Of a DNA stretch of 64,000 bases, positions 34,419 through 47,513 are shown piece after piece. This stretch comes from Gnetum montanum (lineage: Eukaryota > Streptophyta > Gnetopsida > Gnetales > Gnetaceae), in NCBI GenBank assembly GCA_015680685.1, contig MNCI01002624.1:64992-128991 (forward strand). The letters run 5' to 3'. The notes beneath the pieces were generated by a model. The model did no database searches. It saw nothing but the letters and a program-made list of their open reading frames with translations, and was not told the DNA's origin. The translations under genes and the position numbers were made by a program. Every line of letters begins with the position of its first letter. Position 1 is the first letter of the stretch.

Positions 34419-35425
34419 TGTCCATCATGGGCTTTGAATTGGCATGAATATCAATATCCATGCATTTTAGCAAAGTTACAAGATTGGGATGCTAATGTTT
34501 TATGCCTACAAGAAGTCTTGCCATGGGAATTTTTGTATCAATTCCAACCAAACTTGGAAAAGATGAGATACAAAGGTATTTATAAGTAAAAAGGTTCTTG
34601 TGGAAGTTCTTTTTTTGATCCATATAGATTAGCCTATTGTAGAAATCACAACATGGATGGTTGCATAATATTTTATAAAGAAGCCAAGTTTGAATTAATG
34701 CAAAGATTTGAATGAAGTTTAAAAAATATGATTTTTGAAATTCTAGAACTTCAAGTAATGGGAAAGAAAGAACAATCAAGATTTTGGAAAAATCACATAG
34801 CCTTGGAAGTAATTCTAAAAATCTATCTATCAAGAAGATGTGTGTGTGTGTGTAGTTAACACATATTTAACTGTGAAACCAACATGTTTAAATGTTAGAC
34901 TATGTCAAGGAGCATACTTGATTAAGAAAATAGAAAAAAGTTTGAAGAATAAGTTATTCCTAATTTATACTGATCTAGTTCAATTTATTATTTGTGGAGA
35001 CATCAATTCAAAAGTTGGAAGTAGTGTATCTCAATTCTTAAAATATGGATGTGTAAAGGAAACTCTGGAAAATGAACCTAATTTGAAGAAGATGTTTTCA
35101 TCAATTCAACATGCAATTCCATTGGCCAATGCATCTTCTACTTACTTTGAATAATCAATAGATAAATCAAATTCTAGAATTTAGGAATAGATGATGTTGA
35201 TGGATAGTACTCATCAAGAACCACAGTTTACAAATTACTCTAATATGATTAATAAGGATGGATCAACAACATTCTTTGTTGAGACTTTAGATTATATTTG
35301 GTTCAATGTTTGATTCTTCCAAGTTACCAAATTGCTAGAGTTAATTTCTAAAGAAGAAGTGGAGAAGAATCAAGATCAAGCTTTACCATCTTGAACAAGG
35401 CCATATGATCATATACCACTTAGAG
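34419..35425 (+). pseudogene. CCR4-type deadenylase (endonuclease/exonuclease/phosphatase fold) retrocopy, degraded
   Basis: From 34419 the frame reads C-P-S-W-A-L-N-W, then D-A-N-V-L-C-L-Q-E-V (34482), D-G-C-I-I-F-Y-K (34654), and after a frameshift V-V-N-T-Y-L-T-V (34852), I-I-C-G-D-I-N-S (34988), L-D-Y-I-W-F (35287) and Y-D-H-I-P-L (35403). These follow the order of the CCR4/CCR4-homologue catalytic domain, including the Glu of L-Q-E-V, the Asp of G-D-x-N and the terminal D-H. In cells CCR4 shortens mRNA poly(A) tails. Stops at 34587 and 34713, a shift at the TG repeat near 34840 and stops after 35152 make this a pseudogene. About 335 residues with no intron suggest reverse transcription of an mRNA. 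Confidence 0.82.
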
Positions 35426-35706
35426 GTCATGCCAGCATGAAGTGGCAAAGTTGGTATAGGTAAGTAGTAGGAGTCGAGTGAAGTAGAATACGAAGTGGAC
35501 TAGCCATCCCTTCTAGCCAAGTAATAGGCCTATCCATGGTGGTAGTGCTGGATTACCTCTAAGAGATAGATGCCAAAGGAAGAAAATCCTAAGGAACACT
35601 CTCAGAGCATGATCCAAATACACTATTTCATAACAATAAAGCATTCTTTTCTTTCTCTTTCTACACTTTCTCTATTATTTTGTTTACACATAATGTTGAA
35701 TGTTAC
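35399..35706 (+). repeat. 308-bp direct repeat, right copy
   Basis: Partner of 31225-31532. Its first 30 bp overlap the last recognisable CCR4 codons (D-H-I-P-L-R-G), and the left copy has a degraded equivalent there. The repeat may therefore include the 3' end of the captured gene. An AATAAA signal lies at 35635. Confidence 0.6.
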
Positions 35707-35789
35707 ATATATTTAATGTCTGGTATAATGTCTTCTTATGCATAATGTCTAATATAACATATATTTGACATTTGTCATGACATCCAAGG

Positions 35790-36160
35790 ACAAGATGTCA
35801 CAAATTGGGTGAGGATATTTAAATGTTATTAAAATGAGAGCTTGATTTGGTTGTGCTACATTACTAAATCTACAAAGTTGAAATAGATTTCAATGGGGGA
35901 CTAAGTGACATAAATTAGTAGAGTTCAAGCTTTCGTAATTAGTGTAGCTCTATTCCTTAAAATCTACTACAAATCATGATCCATGGTTAGATGGTTCTTA
36001 ACCAAATAAGTTTTCATTCAATTTATTAATGTATAAAATTCATTTATTTATATTCTTTATGTTGCCATGGCATTTTCAATTTGGGACTATGCCTATGTTA
36101 TGAAATTATTTCTATCTAAGTTCCTTCTGTTGATACATAGTGGGTTGGGATTATTTCTTG
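35790..36160. repeat. Third copy of the roughly 400-bp repeat
   Basis: Matches 30335-31060 (AAAATGAGAGCTTGATTTGG at 35838, ATGGTTCTTAACCAAATAAG at 35990). The direct-repeat/CCR4 unit interrupts this repeat family. Confidence 0.65.
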
Positions 36161-36760
36161 GATGTTGTATTTTAAATGTTAATTTACTCTTATGTATGAA
36201 AGTGTAATTTTGAAGAATCTTGGTTTTTATGTTGGTTATTAAACATGTCTGGGTGGTACCTAGTCATAAGAAATATCATAGAGTGAAGAATCTTGGTTTT
36301 TATGTTGGCTATTAAACATGTCTGAGTGGTACCTAGTCATAAGAAATATCATAGAGTGAAGGGGATACTTGGGTGGGGGACATGATGTTTCAATCCACTA
36401 GCATGCAAGAGTGATTTTGGATAATCTAGGGTTTTATGGTAGCTATTAAACATGTATTGGGTATACTTAGTCATGGGCAAGATCATATTGAGAAAAGGTT
36501 ACTTGGTATCCCAACTTAGTAGCATCCATTACATATGTACTTCATGTTGTTTAGACACATATTGCCTTGGGATGTTTCCTAAGTATGGAATGATTTGACA
36601 TATATTTTAAATGCTTAATTACTCTTATACATGCAAGAGTACATTTAGAGAATCTAGGATTTCATGTTAACTATTGAACATATCTTGGTAATACCTTGTC
36701 ATAGACATGATTGTACTAAAAGAGATTACTTGCTATCCCAATAATAGTTGTTACCCTAGT
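36161..36760. repeat. Degenerate tandem repeat with a 76-bp duplicated unit
   Basis: GAAGAATCTTGGTTTTTATG begins at about 36212 and 36288, the two units being almost identical through CATAAGAAATATCATAGAGT. More diverged units follow near 36420 and 36650 with TTAAACATGT and GATTACTTGSTATCCC phrases. Confidence 0.7.
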
Positions 36761-37860
36761 CCATGAATTAGGGTTTGTCCTCATTATGTCATCACATTGA
36801 AGATGTGGTGCTAAAGATGAGTCAACTATGAGCATTTCTATTTTCATTTGGATTATTAATATTAAAAATTTTAGTATCTTTAAAAGTTCAAAATCCATCC
36901 CTAAGAAGATTAAGGATATATTGAACATTTTAAAATGTAAACTACGTTTATACCAGCTAGCAATTTCTCAAAAATTAAAATAAGAAAAACATTTTTACAT
37001 TCCTAACCTAGATATATACATCTTAGGGTCTCAATTTCCATATTCTCCTAGTATACACACTAGATTTATACATTTTCATTTAAAATTGAATTATACAATA
37101 TGTTTTGAAAGTGCAAATACATTAATTTACTTGTCAAATTCCAAACCTTATGTTGAATACCAACCAATGCATTTCTCAAAAATAGAAAGCAGTTTCATCA
37201 AGTTTTGATTCTAAGATTGAGCTACATAGGTTCCACCACGTTTCATCTACTAGGCTTCCACCAAGAGTTGCAAGTTCTTCCAAGACCTGCGAGTTAGTCT
37301 AGGAATTATGGGTTTCATATATTTCCATTAATTACTGTAGATTGCTAAGTGTGTGTTGATAAGGTTGTGTTGACGGTGTGCTTTTGAGGATCCTTTGAGA
37401 AAAATATGTGCTTTTCTATAGTTACATATTTACATCTCATTTTTTAACATATTCATTACAAAATTACCTCCAAATTTGTACAAGGGTTTTCTTTTTGAAA
37501 GTTTTGGTTATCAATTTGTAAATTACAATTGGTTTTTCCTCATCTTCATTGTTTTCTTAGGTGATAGGATTTTAGGATTATTTCATTTCAAAAATTTATA
37601 GAAATTGGAATGTTTATTGAGGATGCCATTGATAAATTTAATATAAAAAATTGTAAGGATTTGAATTAAGGAATTTAGGTCCTGTAAAGATGCCCTAAGT
37701 AGGTGAGGATTTTTGTAGGAACTATATGGGATTCGTCTATTCACACTTAATCTTGTTGCCACCTAAAATTTTGGTTAATTGAAGAAATCTCATTCCAAGC
37801 CTACATTTTAGTTAGCATAGTGAGAGAAACATATTGAATTAGCAAATGAAATTTAGTTGA
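36761..37860. other. AT-rich interval, nothing recognised
   Basis: No ORF beyond a 70-codon minus frame at 36716-36928 without features. No repeat match seen within the window. Confidence 0.4.
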
Positions 37861-39180
37861 TGTTGATATGAGAAGGGAATGAGTCAATGTGTTTTTGATT
37901 TTAAGGTTCATATGGACATTTTTTTCAATGTGTTTTTGATTTTATGGCTTAATTGGATTTCAAGAAATTGTCCACTCATGTTTTCAACTTCATAGAAACT
38001 AGAAAAGTGTGTATTGAAGAGAACTCATAGAAAGATCCAACATAAATGTCCTTAGGAGCCTTTATCTCTTCTAGTTCATTCCTACCACATCCCTTGATAG
38101 TAATCCCTTTATGTCTTTCAATTCATGGCTATCACCTCCCTTGGTAGTGATCCATATTTCATGAGCCTAGAAGTTCAGTAATTGGACCTTCATACTTGCA
38201 ATTAAATAGAGAAATTTGGTTTAATATCAAAATGTTATCGAAATTTCATGGATTATCTTTGCATCAAACTTAGGCTGAAATGATTGAATACCTCTTCTGA
38301 AATTAGAAATTTATATTTTTATGATTCTTCAATGTTCAATGTCTTTAATGTGTTTAGGCTTATATGGATTTGAAGAAACTATCCATTCCATTTTCTTGGC
38401 CTTCATACTTGCAATTAAATGAAGCAATTTGGTATAATAGCAAGATGTTATCAAATTTTAATGGATAATCTTTGCACCAAACTTATGCTAAAATGATTGA
38501 ATACCTCTTCTCAAGCTAGAATTATATTTTGATGATTCTTTAATGTTCAATTTATTTTATGCTTTTAAGATTATATGATTTTGAAGAGATTGTCCATCCC
38601 ATTTTTTTGGACCTTCATGCTTGCAATTAAATAGAGCAATTTCATTTAATATCAAGATGTCCTCAAATTTTCTTGGATCATCTTTGCATCAAATTTTGAA
38701 ATGATTGAATACCTCTTCTAAAACTAGAATTATATTTTTTTTATTCTCCAATGTTCAATGTGTTTTATGTTTTAAGGCTTATAAGGATTTTAATGAACTA
38801 TCCATCCCATTTTCTTAACTTCATAGCAATTAGCAAAGTGTATAAAGGGTAAAATTAATTTATTCTAATTATGATGAATTGAAATTATCAAATATTATAG
38901 GACTGATATAAATAGTTTATTGTAGAACTCATAGAAAGATTCAAGATAAATATCCTTAGAAAATTTATCTCTTCTAATCCTTGCTTACCATATCCCATGG
39001 TAGTCATTCCTATTTCATGCACCTATGAGTTGTTCAATAATTGGAAATTTATACATGCAATTTGGTTCAAGCAAGATGTTTTCAAAATTTCATGGATCAT
39101 CTTTGCATCAAAATTATGTTGAAATTATTGAATACCTCTTCTAAAACTAGAATTATATTTTTAAGGTTCTATAGTGTTAA
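37861..39180. repeat. 212-bp tandem array within a larger duplicated unit
   Basis: CCTTCATACTTGCAATTAAAT-type starts lie at 38187, 38400 and 38612, with weaker units near 37993 and 38819, giving a period of 212-213 bp. The block GAACTCATAGAAAGATYCAA occurs at 38020 and 38930, so the array is part of a duplication of about 910 bp. Confidence 0.8.
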
Positions 39181-40030
39181 ATGGAGATCAAATATAATTA
39201 AAGAAACTTGGATAAGATAAATTGAATAATGATATAAATTGTGATTAGGACTAAATGAGGTTATGCAATTATGTAAATTAATTTTATATCACATTAATTA
39301 GGATTGAATATATATATTTTTTATGCTACTATTTCACATTAATTTGTTCTACTTTGTATAAATTAAACTAATCATTGATATATATGTTGTAATGCTATTA
39401 TTTTAGAGTACTATTTATGCTACTATCTACCTCTACAAGAATGCCTTTGCTTGTCATTTGTATTAACATCTATAGACACAACAAGTTCACTACATGTTGG
39501 ATTGTCATTATTCTACATTATATATAATGATAATTTACACATTCATTGTTGATTTCATAGGATCTATTTATCACTATATTGTGTCATACTTACTATCATG
39601 ATAATTTACATGGTACATGTAGATTTTATGGATTTTAAATTTTCTTTAAATAGTTCTTATGATATGTGTATCATTTTTCTGTTTCATATATAATATATAA
39701 TCATGTTTTATTATTTTAAAATAAAATTGAATAAGAAAAAGATTGGAAAATAAGATCTACTATGTAATTAAATTGGGGAAAATATTTCTTTCTAGAAAAT
39801 TTCAAAATACTTATTAATTATACTATATGAAAATTAATATCATTCATCAAATTTAATTGGTTAAATAAATTCCTATGAGATAATTAAAGAACATTAAATT
39901 TATGATCAGTAGGAAAAATATTGAACAAATATGATTTATTCAATTTAACCCTTGAAATTATTCTAAGGATATGTTTTATGATCATCAAAATATAATCACT
40001 CTTTCCTTTTGGATACTATAAGATAATTTA
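39181..40030. other. AT-rich interval, nothing recognised
   Basis: Very AT-rich, without ORFs or internal repetition that I can define. Confidence 0.4.
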
Positions 40031-41534
40031 TCATTCAAGGGATATGCTTGATTCAGTTCATACATATAGAAAGCACATATAACAAGTCTAAATGAGGGTT
40101 GCTTAGCCAAGCCATCCTTAAATGTTTCATAGTAGTTGTCACAAAGTCTTGATTTCTTTGTTATATAACATAATTGTTAGTTAACAGTAATGGTATTCAT
40201 GTCATACAAATCACTGAATAGGTCTAAATGAGGGTTGCTTAGTTGAGTCACCCTTAAATGTTCTATAGTATTTCTTACCAAGGCTCACTTTCCTGATCAT
40301 ATAACATAATTTTTAGTCAATAGTAATAAATTTAAGTCATATCATAGAGGCCAAATAATAGGTCTAAATGAGGATTTCTTGGCCAAGCCACTTTTAAGTT
40401 TTTCATAGTATTTCTTACCAAGGCTCACTTTCTTTGTTATATAACAAAATTCTCACTCAATAGTAATGGTATTCATGTCAAAGAGGTCACATAATAGGTC
40501 TAAATGAGGGTTTCTTAGCTGAGAAAATCTTAAATTTTCAACCATATTTATCACTAAGTCTCTATTTTCTTCTCATTTAGCATAATTTTTAATCAATAGG
40601 AATTATATTCATGTCATAGAGACCATAGAGTTAGTCTAAATGAGGATAGATGGGGCATGTCATGCTTAACATTTTCACTGAATTTCTTACTAAGGCTCAT
40701 ATTCCTTGTCATATAACACAATTCTTAGTTAATATTAATGGTATTAAATTCATAGAGATCACATAACTAATCTTAATAAGGGTTTCTTAGCTAATCCATC
40801 CTTCAATTTCTATTTGAAGTTCACTTCATGGCATTAAATGAGGATTGCTCAACCAAGTCACACTTCAATTTTCTTATTAATTTGACTCCATGGCTCTTGG
40901 TATTTGTTATTTGACAATAATGTGAATCTATAATAATTTTAGTCATGTTTTAGCAATCACATAACTCATCTAAATGGTGATTGCTTAGTTGAGACACCCT
41001 TTAATTTTCCTAGGAATTAATATCCAAGTCTCAATTTTCTTGTTAACTTAATTTCTAGTCTATAGTAATGCTATTGATGTGATAAAGAACATATAGCTAT
41101 TATTAATGAGGATTGCTCAGTTGAGAAACCCAAGAATTTTACTCTTAATTTATATCCTTGGTTTTACTTCATTGTAGATCTTTGATGAATAACCATGTCC
41201 TTATGGAATTCCATACTTTGAAAGATGAAACACTTGCTTTCTATATGTATTATTATGTAGATTTCTCATCTATGCATGTCAATTTTTAGAGGTTATTGAG
41301 GAAACATCATGTCCTTACAAGATGACATATTGTTAAATAAGAAACAATTCTATTACCTTGGATTCTTGTAACCTCATCTTCCTATTTGTATTGTTTTGTA
41401 GATTGCTTGTCCACTTATGTTACTCATTTATTGGTAATTGTGGAACCATCATGTCCTTACAAGATGTCATATTGTGAGATATGAAACATTGATTTCTATT
41501 ATCTGGGTTTCTTGTAAATGCATGTTTCTATACA
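40031..41534. repeat. 136-bp tandem array with GGGTTGCTTAGCCAAG palindrome-like motif
   Basis: TCTAAATGAGG starts units at 40087, 40223, 40363, 40499 and 40635, continuing degenerate at 40771, 40833, 40969 and 41101. Most intervals are 136-140 bp. Each unit has a motif like GGGTTGCTTAGCCAAGCCA, related to that of the 20-21.5 kb array. The tail (41187-41520) repeats CATGTCCTTA...TTGTAGATT phrases at 110-145 bp. Confidence 0.8.
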
Positions 41535-42922
41535 TGAAACACCAATAAGAAAACACATGTTGTAACATGTAACCTTCACCATCCAACTTGAGGCAAGATT
41601 TCATTGCAAATGTAAGATTTGTAGCCCATGAACTACAATATTGCATACTTTAACTTTTTGAGGCTAAAAAATACCTCATAAGTTGCTACTACCTTCCAAG
41701 TAGAAAAAGCAATGTTATGTTTATATAAGGACTCAGAAAGGCTAAAAATGCCTTGGGGAATACCAAATTTGGCATTTTCATGGGTTTTTTTAGGGGTATA
41801 CCCTCAAGTACACTAAAATCATCTACCCCCAATGTAGATGGTATTGGGTTTTCATTTTCCAACAAAACCTAGTGTAGTCACCACAAATGCCCAATGTAGC
41901 TACACACATCTAGTGTTGGAGTTGTTGGGTTTTCCATTTTCCTAGCAAATTCCTAGCATAGTTTTTACAATTTCTAATGGTGGTAGCATGGCCAACATAG
42001 TCATCATGGATTTCTAGTAGCTGTAGTATGGCTAGCATAGTCACCACATTTTCAATAGATTTCAACAAATGCTAGTGTAGTTGAGGTGAAGTCCAGCATA
42101 GTAACAAAAGTTCATTTATTATTTTTTAGTATGCATATGGGTTTTGATGGTCTTGATGCATCAAAACTTGTCATAAATGATCAACTATGCTAGAAGTCAT
42201 AGCTATTACATTTGCAAATAAATGTTAATATGTCAGTAATCATGGCATAAATTTGCAGCCTTACATAAACAACCTAAAGCCTATAAAAGCCAAACTCAAA
42301 CACATTATTTAGGTTCCAAAATTTTTTATTTTGAACATTTTTTAGTAGTTCCAAATTCTTGTAATTAATAGCCTTCTTACAATCCTAAGAGCTTGAATTC
42401 CATTTGGCATCTATGCTAAGTATTACAGACCCTTAGTGTAACATCATTGGAATGAAAGCTTGTACCACTGTTTACATCAGTAGTAGCCAAAGTTGTAGAT
42501 TTGAATGGAAACCAACAAGGATTTATAAGAGATTGGACTTGGGAAGTACCTGGATTATGAAGTTTGACATCAAAATAAAACTTGCCAACTCCAACAGGCT
42601 TGAAGCTCCATAAAAACAAGCTTCTTGTGGATTTAAGCACATAATCTATAATTTTTTGAACTCCAAAATTTAAGCATTTTTTCTATTTTAATAAATTTTT
42701 CCAATTTTTTTTGTTCAAATTTTATTCCAAGTTTAATTCTATGTTTATTTTCTTTCGAATTTGCAATTTTTTCTTATTTACACTTTTTAAGTTCTTGGAT
42801 GATTGACAAGACCATCTAGGGTACCTTAGATCCTATGTTTTAGAGGTCCTTGGGGTCCAAGGTTAGGCTATCATACTTGGGATTTGTCATTTTTCCAGCA
42901 ATGAAATTTTCTAGGTACTACC
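41535..42922 (+). mobile_element. Solo LTR of Gypsy family F2 (about 1.39 kb)
   Basis: Matches 46112-47513 along its length (TTCACCATCCAACTTGA at 41574, CCTCATAAGTTGCTAC at 41671, GGCTTGAAGCTCCAT at 42597, TTTTCTAGGTACTA at 42907). It starts TG and is flanked by ATACA at 41530-41534 and 42923-42927. Array-type repeat sequence continues on both sides, so only the LTR remains, as after recombination between two LTRs. The 3' end (CC rather than CA) is uncertain. Confidence 0.6.
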
Positions 42923-43096
42923 ATACACATTATTCAATAGGTTGCTCATCTAACCATGATACTTATTTAGAGGTGAATGAAAAACAATCATCTCCTAACA
43001 GAATTCCATAATGTGAGAGGAAAAACACTAGCTTTTTATCTGTATTATTTAGTAAGTTTCTTGTCTTTGCATGTTATATTTTTAGAGGTTACTAGG
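42923..43096. repeat. Continuation of the 40-41.5 kb array between two insertions
   Basis: Contains GGTTGCTCATCTAACC and a copy of the GGAATTCCATAC ... TTTTTAGAGGTTA unit seen at 41211-41298. This shows that the solo LTR and LTR C are separate insertions into one array. Confidence 0.55.
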
Positions 43097-43979
43097 TGAT
43101 GAGCAATGGATATCCCCTATGCCCAACCATATGAATCAAAAATATGTACTAGCAATCTGGTTGAATTCTGTAGACTTAGTTCCTAAGTTTGGTCATAGTT
43201 CTAGACATTGAGTTAAGAAAGTGTATGATCATTATCTTCTAAACTCACACTTGTATTTTTTATATGTATGATTAAATATAAGTTAAGGATTATGATGCCT
43301 ATTTTTGTAAGCATTTTATGTATATTTATTTATCCTAAGGACTAGGTTAATAAATGAAAGTTTAATGATTAATTATCTAACTATTTAGTTACTCTAGTGA
43401 CTAACTATCCTAACATAAGTAGCCATTCCCATCTACTATACACATCATGAACCAATATCAATGCTACTGGGTTAGCAAGTGATGATTACTAGGTGTACCA
43501 AATGGCCACTACTGAGATTACCAAGTGTAATAGGTTATGTTCGAAGTGGTCATACTTATATTTTTATGATTAAGTATTTTGGCTAATTAAAACCATAAAA
43601 GTAAAGTGCATTAAAAGAAAAGTGTAAGTAAGAAAGATTAAACTAATCTAAGTGCTACAATGGATATAAGAAATTTTTTCTTTATTGTCATTCACGCCAA
43701 TGTGTTTAGGTACACAATGTTTAAATAAAGATCCATACAATCTCTTTAATTCATACTACGAGCACTTGTAGAGGAAATATTTTAACTCTATAGAAATCAA
43801 ACTGCAAGAGCTTTGCTATGCCATGGACCTAAGATGCTATAAATGTAGTTGATGCATGCATTTATATAGGCTTCACTTACATCAGCTTTGATGCATCTAT
43901 GTTAATGCATATCATCATGTAGCAATGGGGCTACATCAGTGCATGCCTTTTGTTGTAGCCTATTTATGATGACTCATCA
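43097..43979 (-). mobile_element. LTR C of F1 family (883 bp), 3' LTR
   Basis: On the minus strand runs TGATGAGTCATCATAAATAG (43979 downward) to GCTCATCA (43097). Preceded on that strand by the polypurine tract ATGGGGGTA (43980-43988), so it is a 3' LTR. Shares end blocks with LTRs A, B and D. Confidence 0.7.
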
Positions 43980-43988
43980 TACCCCCAT

Positions 43989-46111
43989 GACTAAGTGAAA
44001 ACTCATCCTCGAGTGAACAAAAGTAGGATCAAGCTTCTTACAAAATTTGGGGAAGTGTGGAATTTATTAACTTAAAAACAAACAAATGCATTAATTAACT
44101 GACTCTAAGTGCTAGATCATGCAAGATTACAAAATTTGTATCCATCACATGAAAATTGGACACTTTAAAAAACCTTCAGTAGGTACTCTTGAGTTACCAA
44201 AGATAAGGAAAGTTCTCAAATAGTTCCTAGAGTTAAAGGCTTTAGGGTTTACCACATGGATGAGGCTAACCTGCTACTATTGCTACTGCTAGAGGAAGCT
44301 TGAAAGTATCTAGTAATGATTTCATCTTCTCCTCTTTACCACATGGATTGTATGTAGTCCATGTAGCTTCATGAATGTGAGCTAGCACAAGGATATTTCA
44401 CAAGTACGGCATCATAGGAAATAGTTCCTTGGTGTTGATGAACCATACTACGAATTGTTTGTGTTTAATGTCAAATATATTTACTAGGTTCAATAGGTCA
44501 TGACTGTTGTTCATCTTTCTAGTCAAGTTCCTAGCAACAAATCATTGGTTAGTGAATTTGCTCTTGGAAACTTTAAGCTCGGCATTGGCTATCTCTAACT
44601 ACTACTTAGTTTCTTTGTGATGCTTGAATTCTACCTTGTACAAGAGTTAGAAATTGGTCATTTATTTTTCCAATTCAGTTCTTGGCCTTTATATTGTTAG
44701 CATAGCTAAGTTTGCATACAAGAGGTTGACAAGCTCCATGTACTTCATTATATTCTCAATTTTCAACTCCTTAAGGTAGATTTCTACTTTGTTATACATG
44801 TTTAACCCACCAAAGATGGCTTGCCACATGTCACCTATTTGCTAGAGTTGATGGAGGGCCTCGTTCATCTTTGACTTGGCCAACTTAATTTCTTTTCCAT
44901 TCACCTCCTTGAGGAGCCCAAACTGTTTTCTATAATGATTCTTGACTTATTTGAATTTTAGGACCTCACTCTTCTAGGTGGCTACCTCAATGGCTATTTT
45001 TAACAAAGTTCTTAGATTTCCTCCATCAAGAGATTCCTATTTTCTACTATCAACCTTCTCAAATCAAGGTTCACCTTGGCTAGTTAATCCTATTTTTGAT
45101 GAACAAAATTGACCATCTGGTCGTTTTGTTGTTTAACATTTCATAGGCAATGATGGTCTTTGGTGAGGACTAATTTTTCTTTATAAACCTATGGTAAATT
45201 CTTATTAGTGTTGAAGACCATGGCCTCTAACAAGAATGTGTCAAATACTACTAACTCCTTCACATTCTCAACCTCCCTTATTTGATGTTGAAGCTATTGG
45301 AAAGCTTCATTTTTTGTGATTTATGGATTGAGAATGGTGGGATCTAAGTGACAAGCCCACAACTCCATAACTTCAATAGCTAACTATTGATTCTCGATGG
45401 TGGTTGCCTTCAATTGTGCATTAGTAATGAGAAGTTTTTCTTTTATCTCAAGTAACTTTAACTAGATAGCAATGATTTCATTTGGAAGATCAAAGATCTC
45501 CAGAAGTGGTTGTTGTGCTCCCACTAGTCATTCCAACACTTGTTCATATTGGATAGTGCTTAACTGATTACTGCATGTTCCTATAGATGTTTAAATATCT
45601 ATGATCATGTTAGTATCTAGCATGGATTTCGTAGAAGGATTTAGGGCCTTTGCTATGCTATTAATCATCACCTCTATTCCTGTCTCTTATCCTTGGTGTT
45701 GCATCATTAGAATAGTCATCCCCTTGCCTTCCTTCAAATAGACCAAGAAAGTTACGCTATTCTAAAAAATTTTAGGGAATTCTTATCTAGGAATGGTAAT
45801 TATAGGTTCTTGAGTATAGGATTTATTCTTATGGGTGCTTGATCCTTTTGTGTTGAGAATAGAAGCATGGTTTCTTAGTCCAACTAAATAATTATGCTTG
45901 TGGCCTTATTGAGATTACTTAGGGCTAGATAGTAAACCAAAGGTTTTGCATTACCTGTTGAGCCCTATTATTTTTTTGGCAGCTACTCATGGAGTTTTTA
46001 GAATATTTTTGTAGTTGGAAGTGCCTTTGGTGTGGTTTCTTCTATAGGTGGTGGTAGTGATGGCCTCTCCTATTCTTGTAGCTTTGTTGCTACCTTATCC
46101 TTCTTCATCTC
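43989..46111 (-). pseudogene. aORF C-terminal half of F1 copy C (coiled-coil region)
   Basis: The minus-strand translation is Leu/Lys/Glu-rich with many stops. It parallels copy A: a segment near 45480 reads L-L-E-I-F-D-L-P-N-E-I (copy A: L-F-D-I-P-Q-D-V), and one near 44450 reads F-V-V-W-F-I-N-T-K-E-L-F (copy A: F-V-A-W-Y-V-K-A-N-Q-M-F). The Transposase_32-like N-terminal part is missing; the piece is cut where the F2 LTR begins. Confidence 0.6.
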
Positions 46112-47513
46112 TAAAACACCACATAGAAAATGCATGTTGTAGCTTGTAATCTTCACCACCCAACTTGACATAAGAGCTTATTATAAATGTAAGGTTTGTG
46201 ATCCACGAGCTACAATCTTGCGTGCCTTAACTTTTTGGAATTGAAAAGTACCTCATAAGTTGCTACGGTATCACTTCCCAAGTGGAAAAAGCAATGTCAT
46301 GTCTATATATGAGCTTGGGAAGGCTAAAAATGCCTTGGGGACTACTAAATTTGACATTTTCATGGGTTTTTATAGGGGTATAGCCTCAACTACGTGGGAA
46401 CCACCTACTTCTAGCATAGATGGTGTTGGGTTTTCATTATTCCAACAAAACCCAATGTAGTCACTACAAAACCTAGTGTACCTACACACATATGATGTTG
46501 GTGGTGTTGATTTTTTCAAATTCACAACAAATTTCCAGCATAGTTATTATAATTTGTAGTGGTGGAAGCATGGCTAGCATAGTCATCATGGATTTCCAAT
46601 AGCTAAAGTATGGCCAGTGTAGTCACGACATTCTAGCATATTCCAACAAGTGCAAGTGTTGTCTTCCAAGGCCAACGTAGTTGAGGTGAAGGATAGTGTA
46701 GGAACAAAAGTTTGTTTCCTATTTTTAGTATGTGGGTGGGTTTTGATAACCTTGGTGTATCAAAATTTTCTATAAATGATCATCTAAGCTAGAATCATAG
46801 TTGTTATGCCTGCACATAAATACCAATCTATCAGTAATCATGGTAGAAATTTATAGCCTTAAATTAGCATCCTAAAACCTATAATAGCCAAGATTAAACA
46901 TATCATTAAGTCCCAAACATTTTTGCAACTAGGAAACGTTTGCAACCTTAAGCATTTTACATCCATTTGTAAGAATTTTAGAAATAATTGGCATCTACTT
47001 GAGTACCAAAGAATCTCAGCGTAGTTCCATTACTATCAAATTCAAATACCATTGCTCACATCATTTCCATCCAAAGTTGTAGATCTAAAAAAAATCAGCG
47101 AGAGGTTTTCAACAATTGAAGTTGGAAAGTACCTAGATCATGGAGTTTGATTGTAGAACATAACCTGTTGGCTCCAATAGGCTTCAAGCTCCATCCAAGC
47201 TAACTTCTTTTGAATCTAAGCACACAATCTATACCCCTTGAACTTTACACTTTCATTCAATAAATTTTTCAGTTCATTTGTAGCACAGATTTAGTTTTAA
47301 GTTTAATATCGTGTTAATTTATTTTCATTTGAATCTACAATTCCATTCCTATTTTCATTCTTATTTACATTTTCTAAGTCCCTGAGTGAGTGATTGACAA
47401 GATCATCTAGGATACCTTGGATCTTGTTTCTTAGAGATCCTTGGAATTCAAGGTTAGGTTGTTACACCTAGGATTTTTGGTTCTTCCAATGACCAAATTT
47501 TCTAGGTACTATA
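46112..47513 (+). mobile_element. 5' LTR of an F2 Gypsy element
   Basis: Same length and content as the solo LTR at 41535. It is followed by leader and then Gag in the same orientation, so it is a 5' LTR. Degenerate primer-binding site near 47480-47525, type not decided. Confidence 0.6.

Noticed and set aside
41535-47513. The two F2 LTRs as a pair bounding one short element
   Set aside because: Everything between them is array sequence and an inserted F1 piece; no F2 internal sequence is present, and the first LTR has its own flanking repeat.
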